The notes under the pieces: model-generated | The model's input: the letters and a program-made list of their open reading frames with translations, nothing else | Told to the model about the DNA's origin: nothing | The model's database searches: none | In this document: piece by piece, positions 1 through 8,867 of the stretch | Numbering within the stretch: position 1 is the first letter of the stretch | Layout: each line of letters begins with the position of its first letter | NCBI RefSeq assembly: GCF_004217495.1 | Contig: NZ_SHLC01000001.1 | Location: 2,728,001 to 2,792,000, forward strand | Direction of reading: 5' to 3' | Length of the DNA stretch: 64,000 bases | DNA from: Microterricola gilva | GTDB taxonomy: Bacteria > Actinomycetota > Actinomycetes > Actinomycetales > Microbacteriaceae | Translations under genes and position numbers: made by a program

Positions 1-219
1 TCCACGGTCTGGAAGTTCGACGACGGCCTCTACCTGTTCTGCTTCCGCGAGTTCCGCATCGCCGTGGCCAGCGTCTGGCTGCACGATCTCGGCTACCAGC
101 TGATGACGACGGGCGTCTTCCTCGGTCTGAACGGGGCCGGTGAGTCCGAGCACTCCCGCGGCGGCGGCCACATCTACCCGCTCGGCAGCGTCTCCTACCC
201 CGACGCCCAGCCCGTCTGA
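1..219 (+). CDS. MoaF-like protein, C-terminal fragment (runs off left edge)
   Basis: An open frame is present from base 1 to a TGA at 217-219, encoding 72 residues. It is too short for its true start to lie in the window. It aligns with the C-terminal part of the complete MoaF protein at 11330: both have a -VW-x5-LYLF/IYIF-x2-RE core, then a block ending in GVFLGLN/GVLFGLD. MoaF proteins (MoaF_N plus MoaF_C, lipocalin-like folds) are known from the monoamine regulon of Klebsiella. Their biochemical role is not established, and the name 'molybdenum cofactor biosynthesis protein F' is a database misnomer. The neighbouring importer and amine oxidase fit an amine setting. The assignment rests on similarity to the other copy in this window. 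Confidence 0.7.
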   Translation, partial: STVWKFDDGLYLFCFREFRIAVASVWLHDLGYQLMTTGVFLGLNGAGESEHSRGGGHIYPLGSVSYPDAQPV

Positions 220-249
220 ATCCACACACAGAGAATAGGGGCAGTCGCC

Positions 250-642
250 TTGAACAACGCAGACATCATCCGCAAGCACTACGCGGCATCCGATCGGGGC
301 GATCTGGCTGGCATGCTCGCGCCGTTCCACCCCGAGGTGCGCTGGACGGAGGCCGCCGGCTTCCCCTACGCCGGAACCTACATCGGCCCGGACGCCGTCG
401 CCGCCGGCGTCTTCCAGCGCATCCAGCAGGAGTGGGACGACTACACCGTGGCCATCGACGAGGTGCTGGATGCCGGCGATGCCGTCATCGGCGTCGGTAC
501 CTACTCGGGAAGTTACAAGCAGAGCGGCGTCTTCTTCGCCGCGCGGGTCGCGCACATCTGGCGCCTCGAGGGCGGCCAGGTCGTCGCCTTCGAGCAGTTC
601 ACAGACACCGAGCTCGTCAACCGGGCGATCCGCGCGTCCTGA
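250..642 (+). CDS. NTF2-like / SnoaL-type small protein
   Basis: A 130-residue protein of the SnoaL/ketosteroid-isomerase-like NTF2 fold. It has an N-terminal helix (NNADIIRKHYAASDRGD), a loop with FHPEVRWTEAAGFPYAGTY, a central GPDAVAAGVF helix and a C-terminal sheet ending in FEQFTDTELVNRAI. This is the usual length and layout of the family, whose members act as small isomerases, cyclases, hydrolases or binding modules. The start is a TTG 30 bases after the MoaF fragment, preceded by a purine-rich AGGGG element, so the two genes are probably co-transcribed. The substrate cannot be read from the sequence. The position between MoaF and an importer suggests a part in the same catabolism. Confidence 0.82.
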   Translation: MNNADIIRKHYAASDRGDLAGMLAPFHPEVRWTEAAGFPYAGTYIGPDAVAAGVFQRIQQEWDDYTVAIDEVLDAGDAVIGVGTYSGSYKQSGVFFAARVAHIWRLEGGQVVAFEQFTDTELVNRAIRAS

Positions 643-648
643 CGGCGA

Positions 649-686
649 ACGGGAGGCGCCGCCCCACCCGGTGCAGCGCCTCCCGT
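649..686 (+). terminator. Hairpin after the NTF2-like gene
   Basis: ACGGGAGGCGC (649-659) pairs with GCGCCTCCCGT (676-686) across a 16-base loop, just past the stop of the NTF2-like gene. There is no T-run, so it is a weak or non-canonical terminator. The rest of the gap to 859 should hold the promoter of the importer operon; I cannot pick a convincing -35/-10 pair. Confidence 0.45.
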
Positions 687-859
687 GCCCGCAGAGTCAA
701 GGACTGTTCTGCCGGCGACAACACCGGCCGATCGGCTGGTTCTAGCGTCTAACTACATTCGACGCACCAGGAACACCGCACCACCATTCACGGCCAGAGC
801 GGCCACAGCAACCACGACGACGTGGTCGTCGTGCACACCCAGAGAGGTAGGCACACAGC

Positions 860-2044
860 ATGAAGAGACATCTCGTAGGAACGGTGGCCATTGCGGCCGC
901 CACCCTTCTCGTCCTGAGCGGTTGCGCGGGCGGCGACAGTGCGGGCGGCGAAGGCGCCCCCATCAAGATCGGCTCCGTCAACACGATCAGCGGACCGGCG
1001 ACGTTCCCGGAGGCCTCGAAGGCGGCAGCGGCCGTGTTCGACGCCGTCAACGCCGATGGCGGCGTCAACGGCCACAAGATCGAGTACAAGGCACTCGACG
1101 ACAAGGGTGACCCGGCCACGGCCACCGCCTCCGCCCGCGAGCTCGTCGGCAGCGACGAGGTCGTCGCCCTCGTCGGCGGCGCCAGCCTGCTCGAGTGCGA
1201 GATCAACCAGGGCTACTACACGCAGGAGAGCATCCTCTCGATCCCCGGCATCGGCGTCGACACGGGCTGCTTCAACACGCCGAACATCGCCCCGGCCAAC
1301 GTCGGGCCGTTCAACGACATGACGCTCACCCTGCTCTACGGCTCGGAGACGCTGAAGCTCGACAACATCTGTGTTCTGCTCGAGATCGCCGGCAGCACGC
1401 GCCCGACCTACCAGGCCGCGATCGACCGGTGGACCGAGATCACCGGCAAGAAGCCGCTCTACATCGACGACACGCTGCCATACGGCGCCCCCGACTACAC
1501 GCCGTACATCGTCAAGGCCAAGGATGCCGGCTGCAAGGCGCTCGCCGTGAACCCGATCGAGCCCGACGCCATCGGCCAGGTCAAGGCCGCGAACGCCCAG
1601 GGTTGGGACGACGTGACCTGGCTCTACCTGACCAGCGTCTACAGCGACAACTTCGCCAAGGCGATCAGCGATGCCGGCGCCGGCATCTACGTTCCCGCCG
1701 AGTTCTACCCCTTCACCGAGGCGAACGACATCACCGCTGACTGGCAGTCGCTGATGGCCGAGAACGACATCCCGCTCACCGCCTTCAGCCAGGGTGGCTA
1801 CCTCGCCGCCACCTATTTCATCGACGTGCTGAAGGGCATCGAGGGTGACATCACCCGCGAGTCGGTCACGAAGGCCCTGCACGAGATGGCCCCGATCGAG
1901 AACCCGATGTCGGGAACCCCGTGGGTCTTCGGCACCGCAGAGACGCACGCCGACCAGGTCGCCGGCTGGCCGATCAAGCTCACCAGCGGCACCAACAAGT
2001 GGGAGCTGAGCGGCGACGACTGGCTGCGCATCCCCTCCAACTAG
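860..2044 (+). CDS. ABC transporter substrate-binding lipoprotein, branched-chain amino acid/amide type
   Basis: A 394-residue exported binding protein of the type-1 periplasmic binding fold (LivJ/AmiC/UrtA group). It has a lipoprotein signal peptide, MKRHLVGTVAIAAATLLVLS, followed by the lipobox LSGC, so it should be anchored outside the membrane. The mature part has the family hallmarks IKIGSVNTISGPATFPEASKA, a Gly-rich stretch LVGGASLLE and a long C-terminal lobe. It is the first gene of an importer operon with the LivH, LivM-LivG and LivF proteins. The family carries branched-chain amino acids, short amides, urea or aromatic acids, so the ligand is open. The adjacent amine genes make an aromatic or amine-derived ligand reasonable, but that is inference. 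Confidence 0.92.
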   Translation: MKRHLVGTVAIAAATLLVLSGCAGGDSAGGEGAPIKIGSVNTISGPATFPEASKAAAAVFDAVNADGGVNGHKIEYKALDDKGDPATATASARELVGSDEVVALVGGASLLECEINQGYYTQESILSIPGIGVDTGCFNTPNIAPANVGPFNDMTLTLLYGSETLKLDNICVLLEIAGSTRPTYQAAIDRWTEITGKKPLYIDDTLPYGAPDYTPYIVKAKDAGCKALAVNPIEPDAIGQVKAANAQGWDDVTWLYLTSVYSDNFAKAISDAGAGIYVPAEFYPFTEANDITADWQSLMAENDIPLTAFSQGGYLAATYFIDVLKGIEGDITRESVTKALHEMAPIENPMSGTPWVFGTAETHADQVAGWPIKLTSGTNKWELSGDDWLRIPSN

Positions 2045-2215
2045 CGCCACCACAGCACAACCGCAGCACAGCACAACCGCGCAGCACCACGGTCGGGGCG
2101 GAGTCGGCGCACTCCCGCCCCGGCCGTGTTGCGGCATCCGCACCACGGCACCGCTCCCCCAGGAAGGCCCAACTGTGAACAACCCCACCCGCACATCTCG
2201 ACGAGGAGCTCGGCC

Positions 2216-3076
2216 ATGCTGCAGGGCGCTCTAGCCGGGCTCGCGGCCGGCGGCCTGTACGCCGTGCTCGCCGTCTGCCTCACCCTGATGAGCCGCCTCG
2301 TGCGCGTCGTGAACTTCGCCCAGGCGGCGACCGGAATGTTCGGCGGCTTCGTGGCCGTCTGGTTCGTGAGCGAGATCGGCCTGCCGATCTGGCTCGGCGC
2401 CCTGATCGGCGTGCTCGTCGGTGGCGCGCTCAGCGCGCTGATCGGCTGGATCGTCGCCACCTGGCTGGCCGAGGCCGACACCACCACGCGTTCGGCGATG
2501 ACGGTCGGCCCGCTGCTGCTGCTCATCTCGCTCAGCTTCATCCTCTTCGGCAACAAGCCGCAGCCATTCGACCCGATCATCGCCGGCCCCGCCTTCACGA
2601 TCGGCGGCGTCGTCATCAGCCAGGTCACGGTCGCCACCGTGACGATGGCCATCGTCGTCGCGGTGCTGTGCAAGCTCGTGCTCAGCCGCACCAGCGTCGG
2701 CACCAAGCTGCGCGCGCTCTCCGAGCGCCCGACGACCGCCGAGCTCATCGGCATCCCCTCGAAACCACTCGCCATCGCCGTCTGGGCCGTCACCGGCGTG
2801 ATCAGCGCGCTGGTCATCATCATCGTCGCCCCGTCCCAGTCCAACGATGCAACCAGCCTGTCGATGCTCATCGTTCCGGCCGCGGCCGCCGCGCTGCTCG
2901 GCGGATTCCGCCGGCTCGACCTCGCCGTGATCGGCGGCCTCGTGCTCGGCGTGCTGAGCGGCCTCGTCGCCCAGATCGGCGAGGTGTCGCTGATCCGCAA
3001 CTTCCTGCCGTTCCTCTTCATCGTCATCCTGTTGCTCTGGACCCAACGCAAGGAGGTGTGGGATGCCGCGCGCTGA
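2216..3076 (+). CDS. livH: ABC transporter permease, LivH type
   Basis: A 286-residue integral membrane protein with eight or so hydrophobic segments, starting MLQGALAGLAAGGLYAVLAV, a typical LivH N-terminus, with the family motif VVNFAQAATGMFGG after the first helix. I chose the ATG at 2216 because GAGGAG lies 8 bases upstream and because the longer frame from 2126 would add a non-membrane, non-family extension. It forms half of the transmembrane pore with the LivM domain of the next gene. The downstream start overlaps its last codons, so translation is coupled. Confidence 0.93.
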   Translation: MLQGALAGLAAGGLYAVLAVCLTLMSRLVRVVNFAQAATGMFGGFVAVWFVSEIGLPIWLGALIGVLVGGALSALIGWIVATWLAEADTTTRSAMTVGPLLLLISLSFILFGNKPQPFDPIIAGPAFTIGGVVISQVTVATVTMAIVVAVLCKLVLSRTSVGTKLRALSERPTTAELIGIPSKPLAIAVWAVTGVISALVIIIVAPSQSNDATSLSMLIVPAAAAALLGGFRRLDLAVIGGLVLGVLSGLVAQIGEVSLIRNFLPFLFIVILLLWTQRKEVWDAAR

Positions 3077-4928
3077 CGCCCCCGTGCTGAACACCGAGAC
3101 CCGTCGCTCGGCCGCCCGCGCGGCCACGCCGTCCCCGCAGCCGTGGCTGCGCAGCCCGCTCGGGCGCACGGCGCTGCCACTCGGCATCGCCGCGATCGGC
3201 CTTCTGGCCGGCTACCTGCTGAGCATCGGGCTCTCCGGCTACTTCGTCTTCCTCGCCGTCAGTGCCGTCACCGCCGCGATCGCAATCCTCGGGCTCGGCG
3301 TCGTCACCGGATCCGCCGGCATGATCGCTCTCTGCCAGCTCACCTTCGCCGCGGTCGGCGCCTGGGTCGTCTCGTTGCTGAACGTGATGGAGGCGCCGGG
3401 CGGCTTCGTCGCCTGGCTGCTGCTCGGCGGTGTGGCGGCCGGCCTCGTCGGCATCCTCGTCGGCCTCCCCGCGCTGCGCCTGCGCGGCGTGAACCTCGCC
3501 GTCGTCACCCTCGGTTTCGCGGCCGCTGCGGACGTGACCCTCGTGCAGATCCAGTTCCCCGGTTCCAAGGACGGCGTCGCCATCGTGCGTCCAGAGGCGT
3601 TCTCGAGCGATCGTTCCTACTTCTTCTTCAGCATCATCGTGTTGACCGCCTGCGCCCTGACCGTGTTCTTCCTGCAGCGCAGCCGCTGGGGTTCCAGCTG
3701 GAAGGCGGTCGCGTTCTCCGAGCGCGGCACCGCGTCCGTCGGGCAGAGTGTGCAGAGCGCCAAGCTGACCGCCTTCGCGGTGAGCGCGGCCCTCGGCGGC
3801 ATCTCTGGCGGCCTGCTGGCCGGCCAGGTGCAGCTGCCGTTCGCGTCGAGCTTCACGCCCATCCAGTCGCTCGCGCTCTACATTCTCGCGGTGATGAGCG
3901 GCGCCTACCTGATCGACATGGCGATCTTCGGTGGCCTGCTCTGGGTGGTCGTGCCCGAGCTGCTCAAGCGCTGGGGGGTTCCGCAGGACTGGGGCTTCGT
4001 CGTCTTCGGCGTGCTCGGCGTCCAGGCACTCACGAGCGGCACCAACCTCGGCCAGGGCATCCGCGCGCTGTGGTGGAAGCGCGCGGACAAGCGCGCCGCC
4101 GCCGCACGCAGCGCCGCACGGGAGCGCTCGGCGCTGCTGCGCGCCGAGCTCGACGACGAGGCGTTGGAGCAGGGGTCCTCGCCGGTGTCTGCCGCCCCGG
4201 CATCCGACCCGGTCGCGACCGCGCCGGTGCTCGTCGTGCAGAACCTCGGGGTCACCTTCGGCACGCTCAAGGCCCTCGACGGCGTCAGCCTCGAGGTGCC
4301 CGCCCGCTCGGTGATGGGCCTGATCGGGCCGAACGGCGCGGGCAAATCGACCTTCGTCGACGCCATCTCCGGCTTCCTGCCCCAGCACACCGGCACGGTC
4401 ACGCTGAACGGCACCCCGTTGGCCGGTCTCAGCCCCATGCGCCGGGCCCGGCTCGGCCTGCGTCGCACCTTCCAACAGGACCGCGTCCCGCCGTCGCTGA
4501 CCGTCGAGGCCTATCTGCGCTTCGTCGCACGGCGCTCGGTGAGCAGTGCCGAAATCGACGAGGTGTTGGATTTCTTCGGATGCCCGGAGGCCGCGACGCG
4601 CCTGGTGAGCGTCGACGTCGGCACCCGCCGCCTGATCGAGGTGGCGGCCAATGTGCTCGCACGCCCGAGCCTGCTCATCCTCGACGAGCCGGCCGCCGGC
4701 CTCTCGCACGACGAGCACGTGGAACTCGGCCGGCGCCTGCGCGCGGTGCCGGGCCGTTACGACATGTCGATCGTGCTCATCGAGCACGACCTCGACCTGG
4801 TGCGCACGGTCTGCTCCACGCTGACGGTGCTCGATTTCGGCACCGTGCTGGCCAGCGGGAACCAGGCGGAGGTCCTCGCCGACCCCGCCGTGATCAAGGC
4901 CTACATGGGTGAGACGGAGATGCTGTGA
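3063..4928 (+). CDS. Fused ABC permease (LivM) and ATPase (LivG)
   Basis: A 621-residue fusion. Residues about 35-340 are a LivM-type permease (membrane segments and the block LPALRLRGVNLAVVTLGFA). After an Arg/Ala-rich linker, residues about 385-621 are a LivG ATPase with Walker A GPNGAGKST, Q-loop RTFQQD, Walker B LLILDEP and switch His in IEHDLDLV. The place of the ABC signature reads VDVGT where LivG proteins have LSYGQ or LPYGQ, so the signature is degenerate. An AGGAGG element lies 6 bases before the ATG, and the start overlaps the end of livH by 14 bases. Separate LivM and LivG proteins are the usual form, but permease-ATPase fusions are known in actinobacteria. Confidence 0.93.
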   Translation: MPRADAPVLNTETRRSAARAATPSPQPWLRSPLGRTALPLGIAAIGLLAGYLLSIGLSGYFVFLAVSAVTAAIAILGLGVVTGSAGMIALCQLTFAAVGAWVVSLLNVMEAPGGFVAWLLLGGVAAGLVGILVGLPALRLRGVNLAVVTLGFAAAADVTLVQIQFPGSKDGVAIVRPEAFSSDRSYFFFSIIVLTACALTVFFLQRSRWGSSWKAVAFSERGTASVGQSVQSAKLTAFAVSAALGGISGGLLAGQVQLPFASSFTPIQSLALYILAVMSGAYLIDMAIFGGLLWVVVPELLKRWGVPQDWGFVVFGVLGVQALTSGTNLGQGIRALWWKRADKRAAAARSAARERSALLRAELDDEALEQGSSPVSAAPASDPVATAPVLVVQNLGVTFGTLKALDGVSLEVPARSVMGLIGPNGAGKSTFVDAISGFLPQHTGTVTLNGTPLAGLSPMRRARLGLRRTFQQDRVPPSLTVEAYLRFVARRSVSSAEIDEVLDFFGCPEAATRLVSVDVGTRRLIEVAANVLARPSLLILDEPAAGLSHDEHVELGRRLRAVPGRYDMSIVLIEHDLDLVRTVCSTLTVLDFGTVLASGNQAEVLADPAVIKAYMGETEML

Positions 4929-5626
4929 GTGCACTGATCCTTGACAATCTGACCGTGAGCCGCGGGGCCGGTCCCGTGATCTCCGGCGTGAGTCTGGAGC
5001 TCGGACAGGGCTCCATCACCGCGCTGGTCGGGCCGAACGGGGCGGGCAAGACCAGCCTGCTGGAGTCGATCTCCGGGGTGATCGCCGCCTCATCCGGCAG
5101 CATCACGCTGGACGGCGAGGCGATCCGGCCGCTCTCCCGTGTGGCCCGTGCCCGCCGCGGCATCGTGCACATCGAGCAGGGGCGCGCCGTGTTCCCGTCC
5201 CTCACCGTGCTGGAGAACCTCAAGCTCACCGCGAAGACGCCCGGCGATGTTGACGCCGCGCTCGCCCACTTTCCCGAGCTGCAGAAGCGCCTGGGCACGG
5301 CGAGCGGCCTGCTCTCCGGCGGCGAGCAGCAGATGGTCGTGCTCGCCAGGGCCTTCGCCGCACACCCGAGGTTCCTGCTGATCGACGAGATGTCGCTCGG
5401 ACTGGCGCCCGTGGTGTTCATGCGCCTGCTGCCGGTGATCGAGCAGATCGCGGCCGACGGCGTCGGGGTGTTGCTCGTCGAGCAGTTCACCAACCTCGCC
5501 CTCGGCGTCGCGCAGGATGCGCTCGTCGTGGCCGGTGGCCGGGTCGGCTACCACGGGTCGGCGGCCGAGCTGCGCGCAGCCCCGGAGCTGCTGCACCGCG
5601 CCTACCTCGGCGGCGCGGCGGCGTAA
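4925..5626 (+). CDS. livF: ABC transporter ATPase, LivF type
   Basis: A 233-residue ATPase, the normal length for LivF. It carries Walker A GPNGAGKTS, the full signature LLSGGEQQ, Walker B FLLIDEM and switch His replaced by Gln in LLVEQF, as is normal in LivF. It starts at a GTG that overlaps the TGA of the preceding fusion (GTGA), so it is translated by coupling. It should pair with the LivG domain, whose signature is degenerate, so at least one of the two ATP sites has an intact LSGGE. Last gene of the importer operon. Confidence 0.94.
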   Translation: MSALILDNLTVSRGAGPVISGVSLELGQGSITALVGPNGAGKTSLLESISGVIAASSGSITLDGEAIRPLSRVARARRGIVHIEQGRAVFPSLTVLENLKLTAKTPGDVDAALAHFPELQKRLGTASGLLSGGEQQMVVLARAFAAHPRFLLIDEMSLGLAPVVFMRLLPVIEQIAADGVGVLLVEQFTNLALGVAQDALVVAGGRVGYHGSAAELRAAPELLHRAYLGGAAA

Positions 5627-5630
5627 CCCG

Positions 5631-5682
5631 GGTTTCGACACGCTCAACCAGCGGGGACTCCGGTGGTTGAGCGTGTCGAACC
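5631..5682. repeat. Intergenic inverted repeat, probably a bidirectional terminator
   Basis: GGTTTCGACACGCTCAACCA (5631-5650) faces TGGTTGAGCGTGTCGAACC (5664-5682) with a 13-base loop. It lies exactly between two convergent operons (livF and the SDR gene), so it probably ends transcription in both directions. The same core recurs at 9127-9151, 14590-14636 and inside tmk (61411-61476). It is therefore a dispersed repeat family of the kind common in Microbacteriaceae. Confidence 0.8.
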
Positions 5683-5690
5683 CAGCGGGG

Positions 5691-6503
5691 TCAGAACCCG
5701 GCGTGGTCGAGGGCGAGCGTCGGAACGTCGACGATGTGCGCGCCGCCGTCGGCGACGAGCACAGCTCCGGTCATGTATGACGACTCCCCCGAGCCGAGGA
5801 AGCGCACGATCGCGGCAATCTCCGACGGCGCGGCGGCGCGGCCGAGCGGCACGTCCGCCGTGACGAGCTCGTAGCCCTTCTCGCGGCCCTCGAAACCGGC
5901 GGAGCGGGCGAACTCGTCCATCTCGGCATCCGCCATCGGGGTCTGCACCCAACCGGGGCAGACCGCGTTGACTCGCACGCCGAGTCGGCCGTAGTCCCTG
6001 GCGAGCGTACGGGTGAGCCCGATCAACGCGTGCTTGCCCACCGTGTAGCCGGCGACGCCGGGGCCGGCGAACAGCCCGGCCAGGGAGGAGACCACGACGA
6101 TCTGCCCCTTGGCCTCGATCAGCGCCGGCAGACTCTCGCGCGTCATCACGAAGGCACTGCTGAGGTTGCTGCGGAGCGCCTCCTCCCAGGCCGCGTCGTC
6201 GGTCTCGAGCACCGTGGCCAGGCCGTGGCCTCCGGCGTTGGCGACGAGCACGTCGATGCGTCCGAACCGCTCGAGCACCGTCGCAACGGCCGCCTTGGCC
6301 GATGCGCTGTCTGCGGCGTCCGCCACGACGGCGATGCCGCCGATCGCGTCGGCCACGGCGTGCAGCGGCTCGGCACGGCGCCCGAGCACAGCCACGTGTG
6401 CGCCCTCTGCCGCAAAGCGTTCCGCCACCGCAGCACCGATTCCAGTGCCGCCTCCAGTGATCATCACCACGCGCCCATCGCTGCGCGCTCCTGCGTATCC
6501 CAT
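5691..6503 (-). CDS. Short-chain dehydrogenase/reductase
   Basis: A 270-residue classical SDR acting in the cytoplasm. It has the cofactor motif TGGGTGIG near residue 17, the NAG motif in VLVANAGGHG, the catalytic Ser in VVSSLAG and the YTVGK form of YxxxK. The C-terminus is the usual substrate-binding tail. The ATG at 6503 is preceded by AAGGAGA. It is the last gene of a three-gene operon behind an APC permease and another SDR, so it most likely oxidises or reduces a product of the imported compound. The specific alcohol or ketone cannot be told from the sequence. Confidence 0.9.
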   Translation of the reverse strand: MGYAGARSDGRVVMITGGGTGIGAAVAERFAAEGAHVAVLGRRAEPLHAVADAIGGIAVVADAADSASAKAAVATVLERFGRIDVLVANAGGHGLATVLETDDAAWEEALRSNLSSAFVMTRESLPALIEAKGQIVVVSSLAGLFAGPGVAGYTVGKHALIGLTRTLARDYGRLGVRVNAVCPGWVQTPMADAEMDEFARSAGFEGREKGYELVTADVPLGRAAAPSEIAAIVRFLGSGESSYMTGAVLVADGGAHIVDVPTLALDHAGF

Positions 6504-6546
6504 CTGTTCTCCTTCGTGTTCGAGTTCGACCGGTGCCGGTTTCCCC

Positions 6547-7329
6547 TCAGGCCGGAAAGCTCGACCGTGCGGCGTAGCCGAAGTCGCTGAGCATGGCCAC
6601 GCCGTTCACCGGGCGGGAGACGGGCGAGCTGAGGTAGAGGACGTGATTGGCGACCTCCGCGGCGCTCTGCACCGGGTAGTCGGCGCCGCCGAAACCCTGC
6701 TCCTGCAGTCCGAGATCCTCGCGGGACAGCGGCGTGTCCACGATCGAGGGGCAGAGCGCGTTGACCCGGATGCCGCCGCCGTGCTCGGTGGCGAGTTCCA
6801 CCGCGAGAGCCTTCGCCAGCTGCACCAGCGCGCCTTTGGAGGCGCAGTACGGCACCATGCCTGGCGCGGCCACCACCGCCGAGTCACTGGCGAGAAACAC
6901 GATCGTCGCGGCATCCGCGCTGCGCAGCCACGGCAGCGCGGCGCGCACCAGCAGGAAGGCCCCGCCGACATTGACGGCGAAGACGGAGTTCCATGCCGCC
7001 AGGCTGATCTGCTCCAGCTCCACACCGAACGGACCGGAGATTCCGGCGCAGCTGACGACGTGGTCGACGCCGCCGAGGCTCCGCGCCGCAGCGGTGACCG
7101 CGCTGGCGACATCCGTCTCGTTCGTGACATCGCAGACGAAGGAGGCGACTCGGCCACCCTCGTGCTGCTCCGCCCGCAGTTCGGCGTGCACAGCGGCCAG
7201 CGCCTCGGCGTCGCGGTCGAGCAGCGCGATGTGTGCCCCCTCTGCGGCAAAGGCGCGAGCGGTGGCTCGTCCAATGCCGGAGGCCGCGCCGCTGATCACA
7301 GCGACGCGGCCTCCGAGACCGAGATCCAT
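6547..7329 (-). CDS. Short-chain dehydrogenase/reductase
   Basis: A 260-residue classical SDR with cofactor motif SGAASGIG, SCAG in place of the usual NNAG, and the active site YCASK. It resembles the downstream SDR only at family level. The ATG follows the permease stop after two bases, so translation is probably coupled to the permease. The pair of SDRs could carry out successive steps on the same side chain, but no substrate can be named. The S-C-A-G variant at the NNAG position is mild and does not argue against activity. Confidence 0.9.
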   Translation of the reverse strand: MDLGLGGRVAVISGAASGIGRATARAFAAEGAHIALLDRDAEALAAVHAELRAEQHEGGRVASFVCDVTNETDVASAVTAAARSLGGVDHVVSCAGISGPFGVELEQISLAAWNSVFAVNVGGAFLLVRAALPWLRSADAATIVFLASDSAVVAAPGMVPYCASKGALVQLAKALAVELATEHGGGIRVNALCPSIVDTPLSREDLGLQEQGFGGADYPVQSAAEVANHVLYLSSPVSRPVNGVAMLSDFGYAARSSFPA

Positions 7330-7331
7330 GG

Positions 7332-8867
7332 CTACGCGTCGCCGGATTCGCCGAGCTGGGCGCCGCCATCGGCCCCATGGCCGATGCGGGCGTAGACATC
7401 AGGCTTGCTGCGGCGGATCCGGTAGGCCCAGATCACGCCGATGACACCGGGGAGGATCGCGATCGCCGGCAGCACGAACGTCGTTGCGTTCGATTCCGCC
7501 TGGCCGAGGAGGACGTCGAAGTTGCTGAGGATCGTGATGAAGATCGCGGCGAGGGCGAGGGCGGCGATGAGCGGTGCGACCAGACGGCTGCCGACGCCGA
7601 CGCCACGGGCGTCCGTGCGGAAGTAGCCGATCACGGCCACGGAGACCACGGCCATCAGCAGCACGAGGCCGAGCGCGCCGGTGTTGGTGAGCCAGGTGAA
7701 CAGGGTGATCACCGGGTAGGGTCCGGAAGCCGGATCCCAGCCGCCCTCCGCGAGCGCGAAGATCGCCACGACCACGGCGGCGAGCACAGTCTGCGTGAGC
7801 GAGCCGGCCCACGGTGCACCGCTGGACGGCCGCACGGCGGCGAGCTTGGCTGGCAGGACGCCCTCGCGTGCCAGCGAGAACAGGTACCGGGCGACCGCGT
7901 TGTGGAAGCTCACCAGCGAGGCGAAGATGCTCGTGATGAACAGCACCGACATGATGTCGACCCAGATCGTGCCCATGTGCTGTGCGACGAATCCGAAGAA
8001 CAGCGGCGGTCCGGCCTCCTCGGCCGTGATGCCGCCAGGGTCCACGATCTTGTCGACGCCGATGCCGAGGGCGAGCGCCCAGGAGGAGAGCGCGTAGAAC
8101 ACGCCGATCACGGCAACCGCGAGGAAGGTCGCGCGCGGGATGGTGCGGCGCGGGTCCTTCGATTCCTCGCCATAGATGGCCGCTTGTTCGAAGCCCATGA
8201 AGGCGGCGATGCCGAAGGCGAACACGGCGCCGACACCGGGCACGAACAGCGCGGCCGGGTTGATCGGCTCCGTGGAGAAGCCGGCGCTCGGGTTCGCGAA
8301 GGCGACGACGTCGAAGATGATCACGACGAGGAACTCCAGGGCGACGAGCACGCCAAGCACCTTGGCGGAGAGATCGACGCGGTTGACCCCCATGATGCCG
8401 ACGATCACGATGCCGACGAGCACGCCGACCCACCACGGCACGTCGATGCCGGTCTTCTCGGCGACGAGCATCGAGATCTGAAAGCCGAACATGCCCCAGA
8501 TACCGATCTGCATCATGTTGTAGGCCACGAGCGCGATCAGCGAGGCGCCGACTCCCGTCGGTCGGCCGATGCCCTGCGAGACGTAGGAGTAGAACGCGCC
8601 GGCGTTGTTGATGAAGCGGCTCATCGCGGCGTAGCCGACGGCGAAGATCGCCAGTGCGGCGGCCAGCAGCAGGAAGGAAACAGGAACTCCGGCCACGTGC
8701 GTGACCGAGAAGGTGGAGGTGACGCCACCGGCGATGACGGTGAGCGGCGCCGATGCGGCCACGATGAGGAATGCGACGGCGGGAACGCCGAGCTTACGGC
8801 GTTCGGATGCCGCGCTGCCCGTCTTCGCGGGGGCGACGGCGGGGGCCGACGAGGGTGAGCTGCTCAC
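7332..8867 (-). CDS. APC-superfamily amino acid/amine permease
   Basis: A 511-residue membrane transporter with about twelve hydrophobic segments. It has the APC-type N-terminal consensus (AASAPLTVIAGGVTSTFSVT), a short soluble N-terminus and a polar C-terminal tail. I moved the start to the GTG at 8867, because AAAGGAGA lies just upstream and the longer frame to 9029 has no family similarity. Family members carry amino acids, putrescine or ethanolamine with protons or by exchange. Its position opposite the copper amine oxidase gene suggests an amine or aromatic amino acid as cargo (inference). Confidence 0.9.
   Translation of the reverse strand: MSSSPSSAPAVAPAKTGSAASERRKLGVPAVAFLIVAASAPLTVIAGGVTSTFSVTHVAGVPVSFLLLAAALAIFAVGYAAMSRFINNAGAFYSYVSQGIGRPTGVGASLIALVAYNMMQIGIWGMFGFQISMLVAEKTGIDVPWWVGVLVGIVIVGIMGVNRVDLSAKVLGVLVALEFLVVIIFDVVAFANPSAGFSTEPINPAALFVPGVGAVFAFGIAAFMGFEQAAIYGEESKDPRRTIPRATFLAVAVIGVFYALSSWALALGIGVDKIVDPGGITAEEAGPPLFFGFVAQHMGTIWVDIMSVLFITSIFASLVSFHNAVARYLFSLAREGVLPAKLAAVRPSSGAPWAGSLTQTVLAAVVVAIFALAEGGWDPASGPYPVITLFTWLTNTGALGLVLLMAVVSVAVIGYFRTDARGVGVGSRLVAPLIAALALAAIFITILSNFDVLLGQAESNATTFVLPAIAILPGVIGVIWAYRIRRSKPDVYARIGHGADGGAQLGESGDA

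Noticed and set aside
743-770. Sequence TCTAACTACATTCGACGCA as a sixth copy of the 19-bp operator
   Set aside because: It has CTACA followed by GAC, but the spacing is wrong and GTTGAC is missing. It could be chance.
788-2194. Long minus-strand frame opposite the substrate-binding protein
   Set aside because: It is a GC-driven shadow frame, rich in Arg/Gly/Asp/Val with no family motifs. The plus-strand frame has a lipoprotein signal and family motifs.
3024-4934. 636-codon minus-strand frame opposite the LivM-LivG fusion
   Set aside because: Low-complexity His/Gln/Glu/Arg-rich translation typical of antisense frames in high-GC DNA. The plus strand carries Walker motifs.
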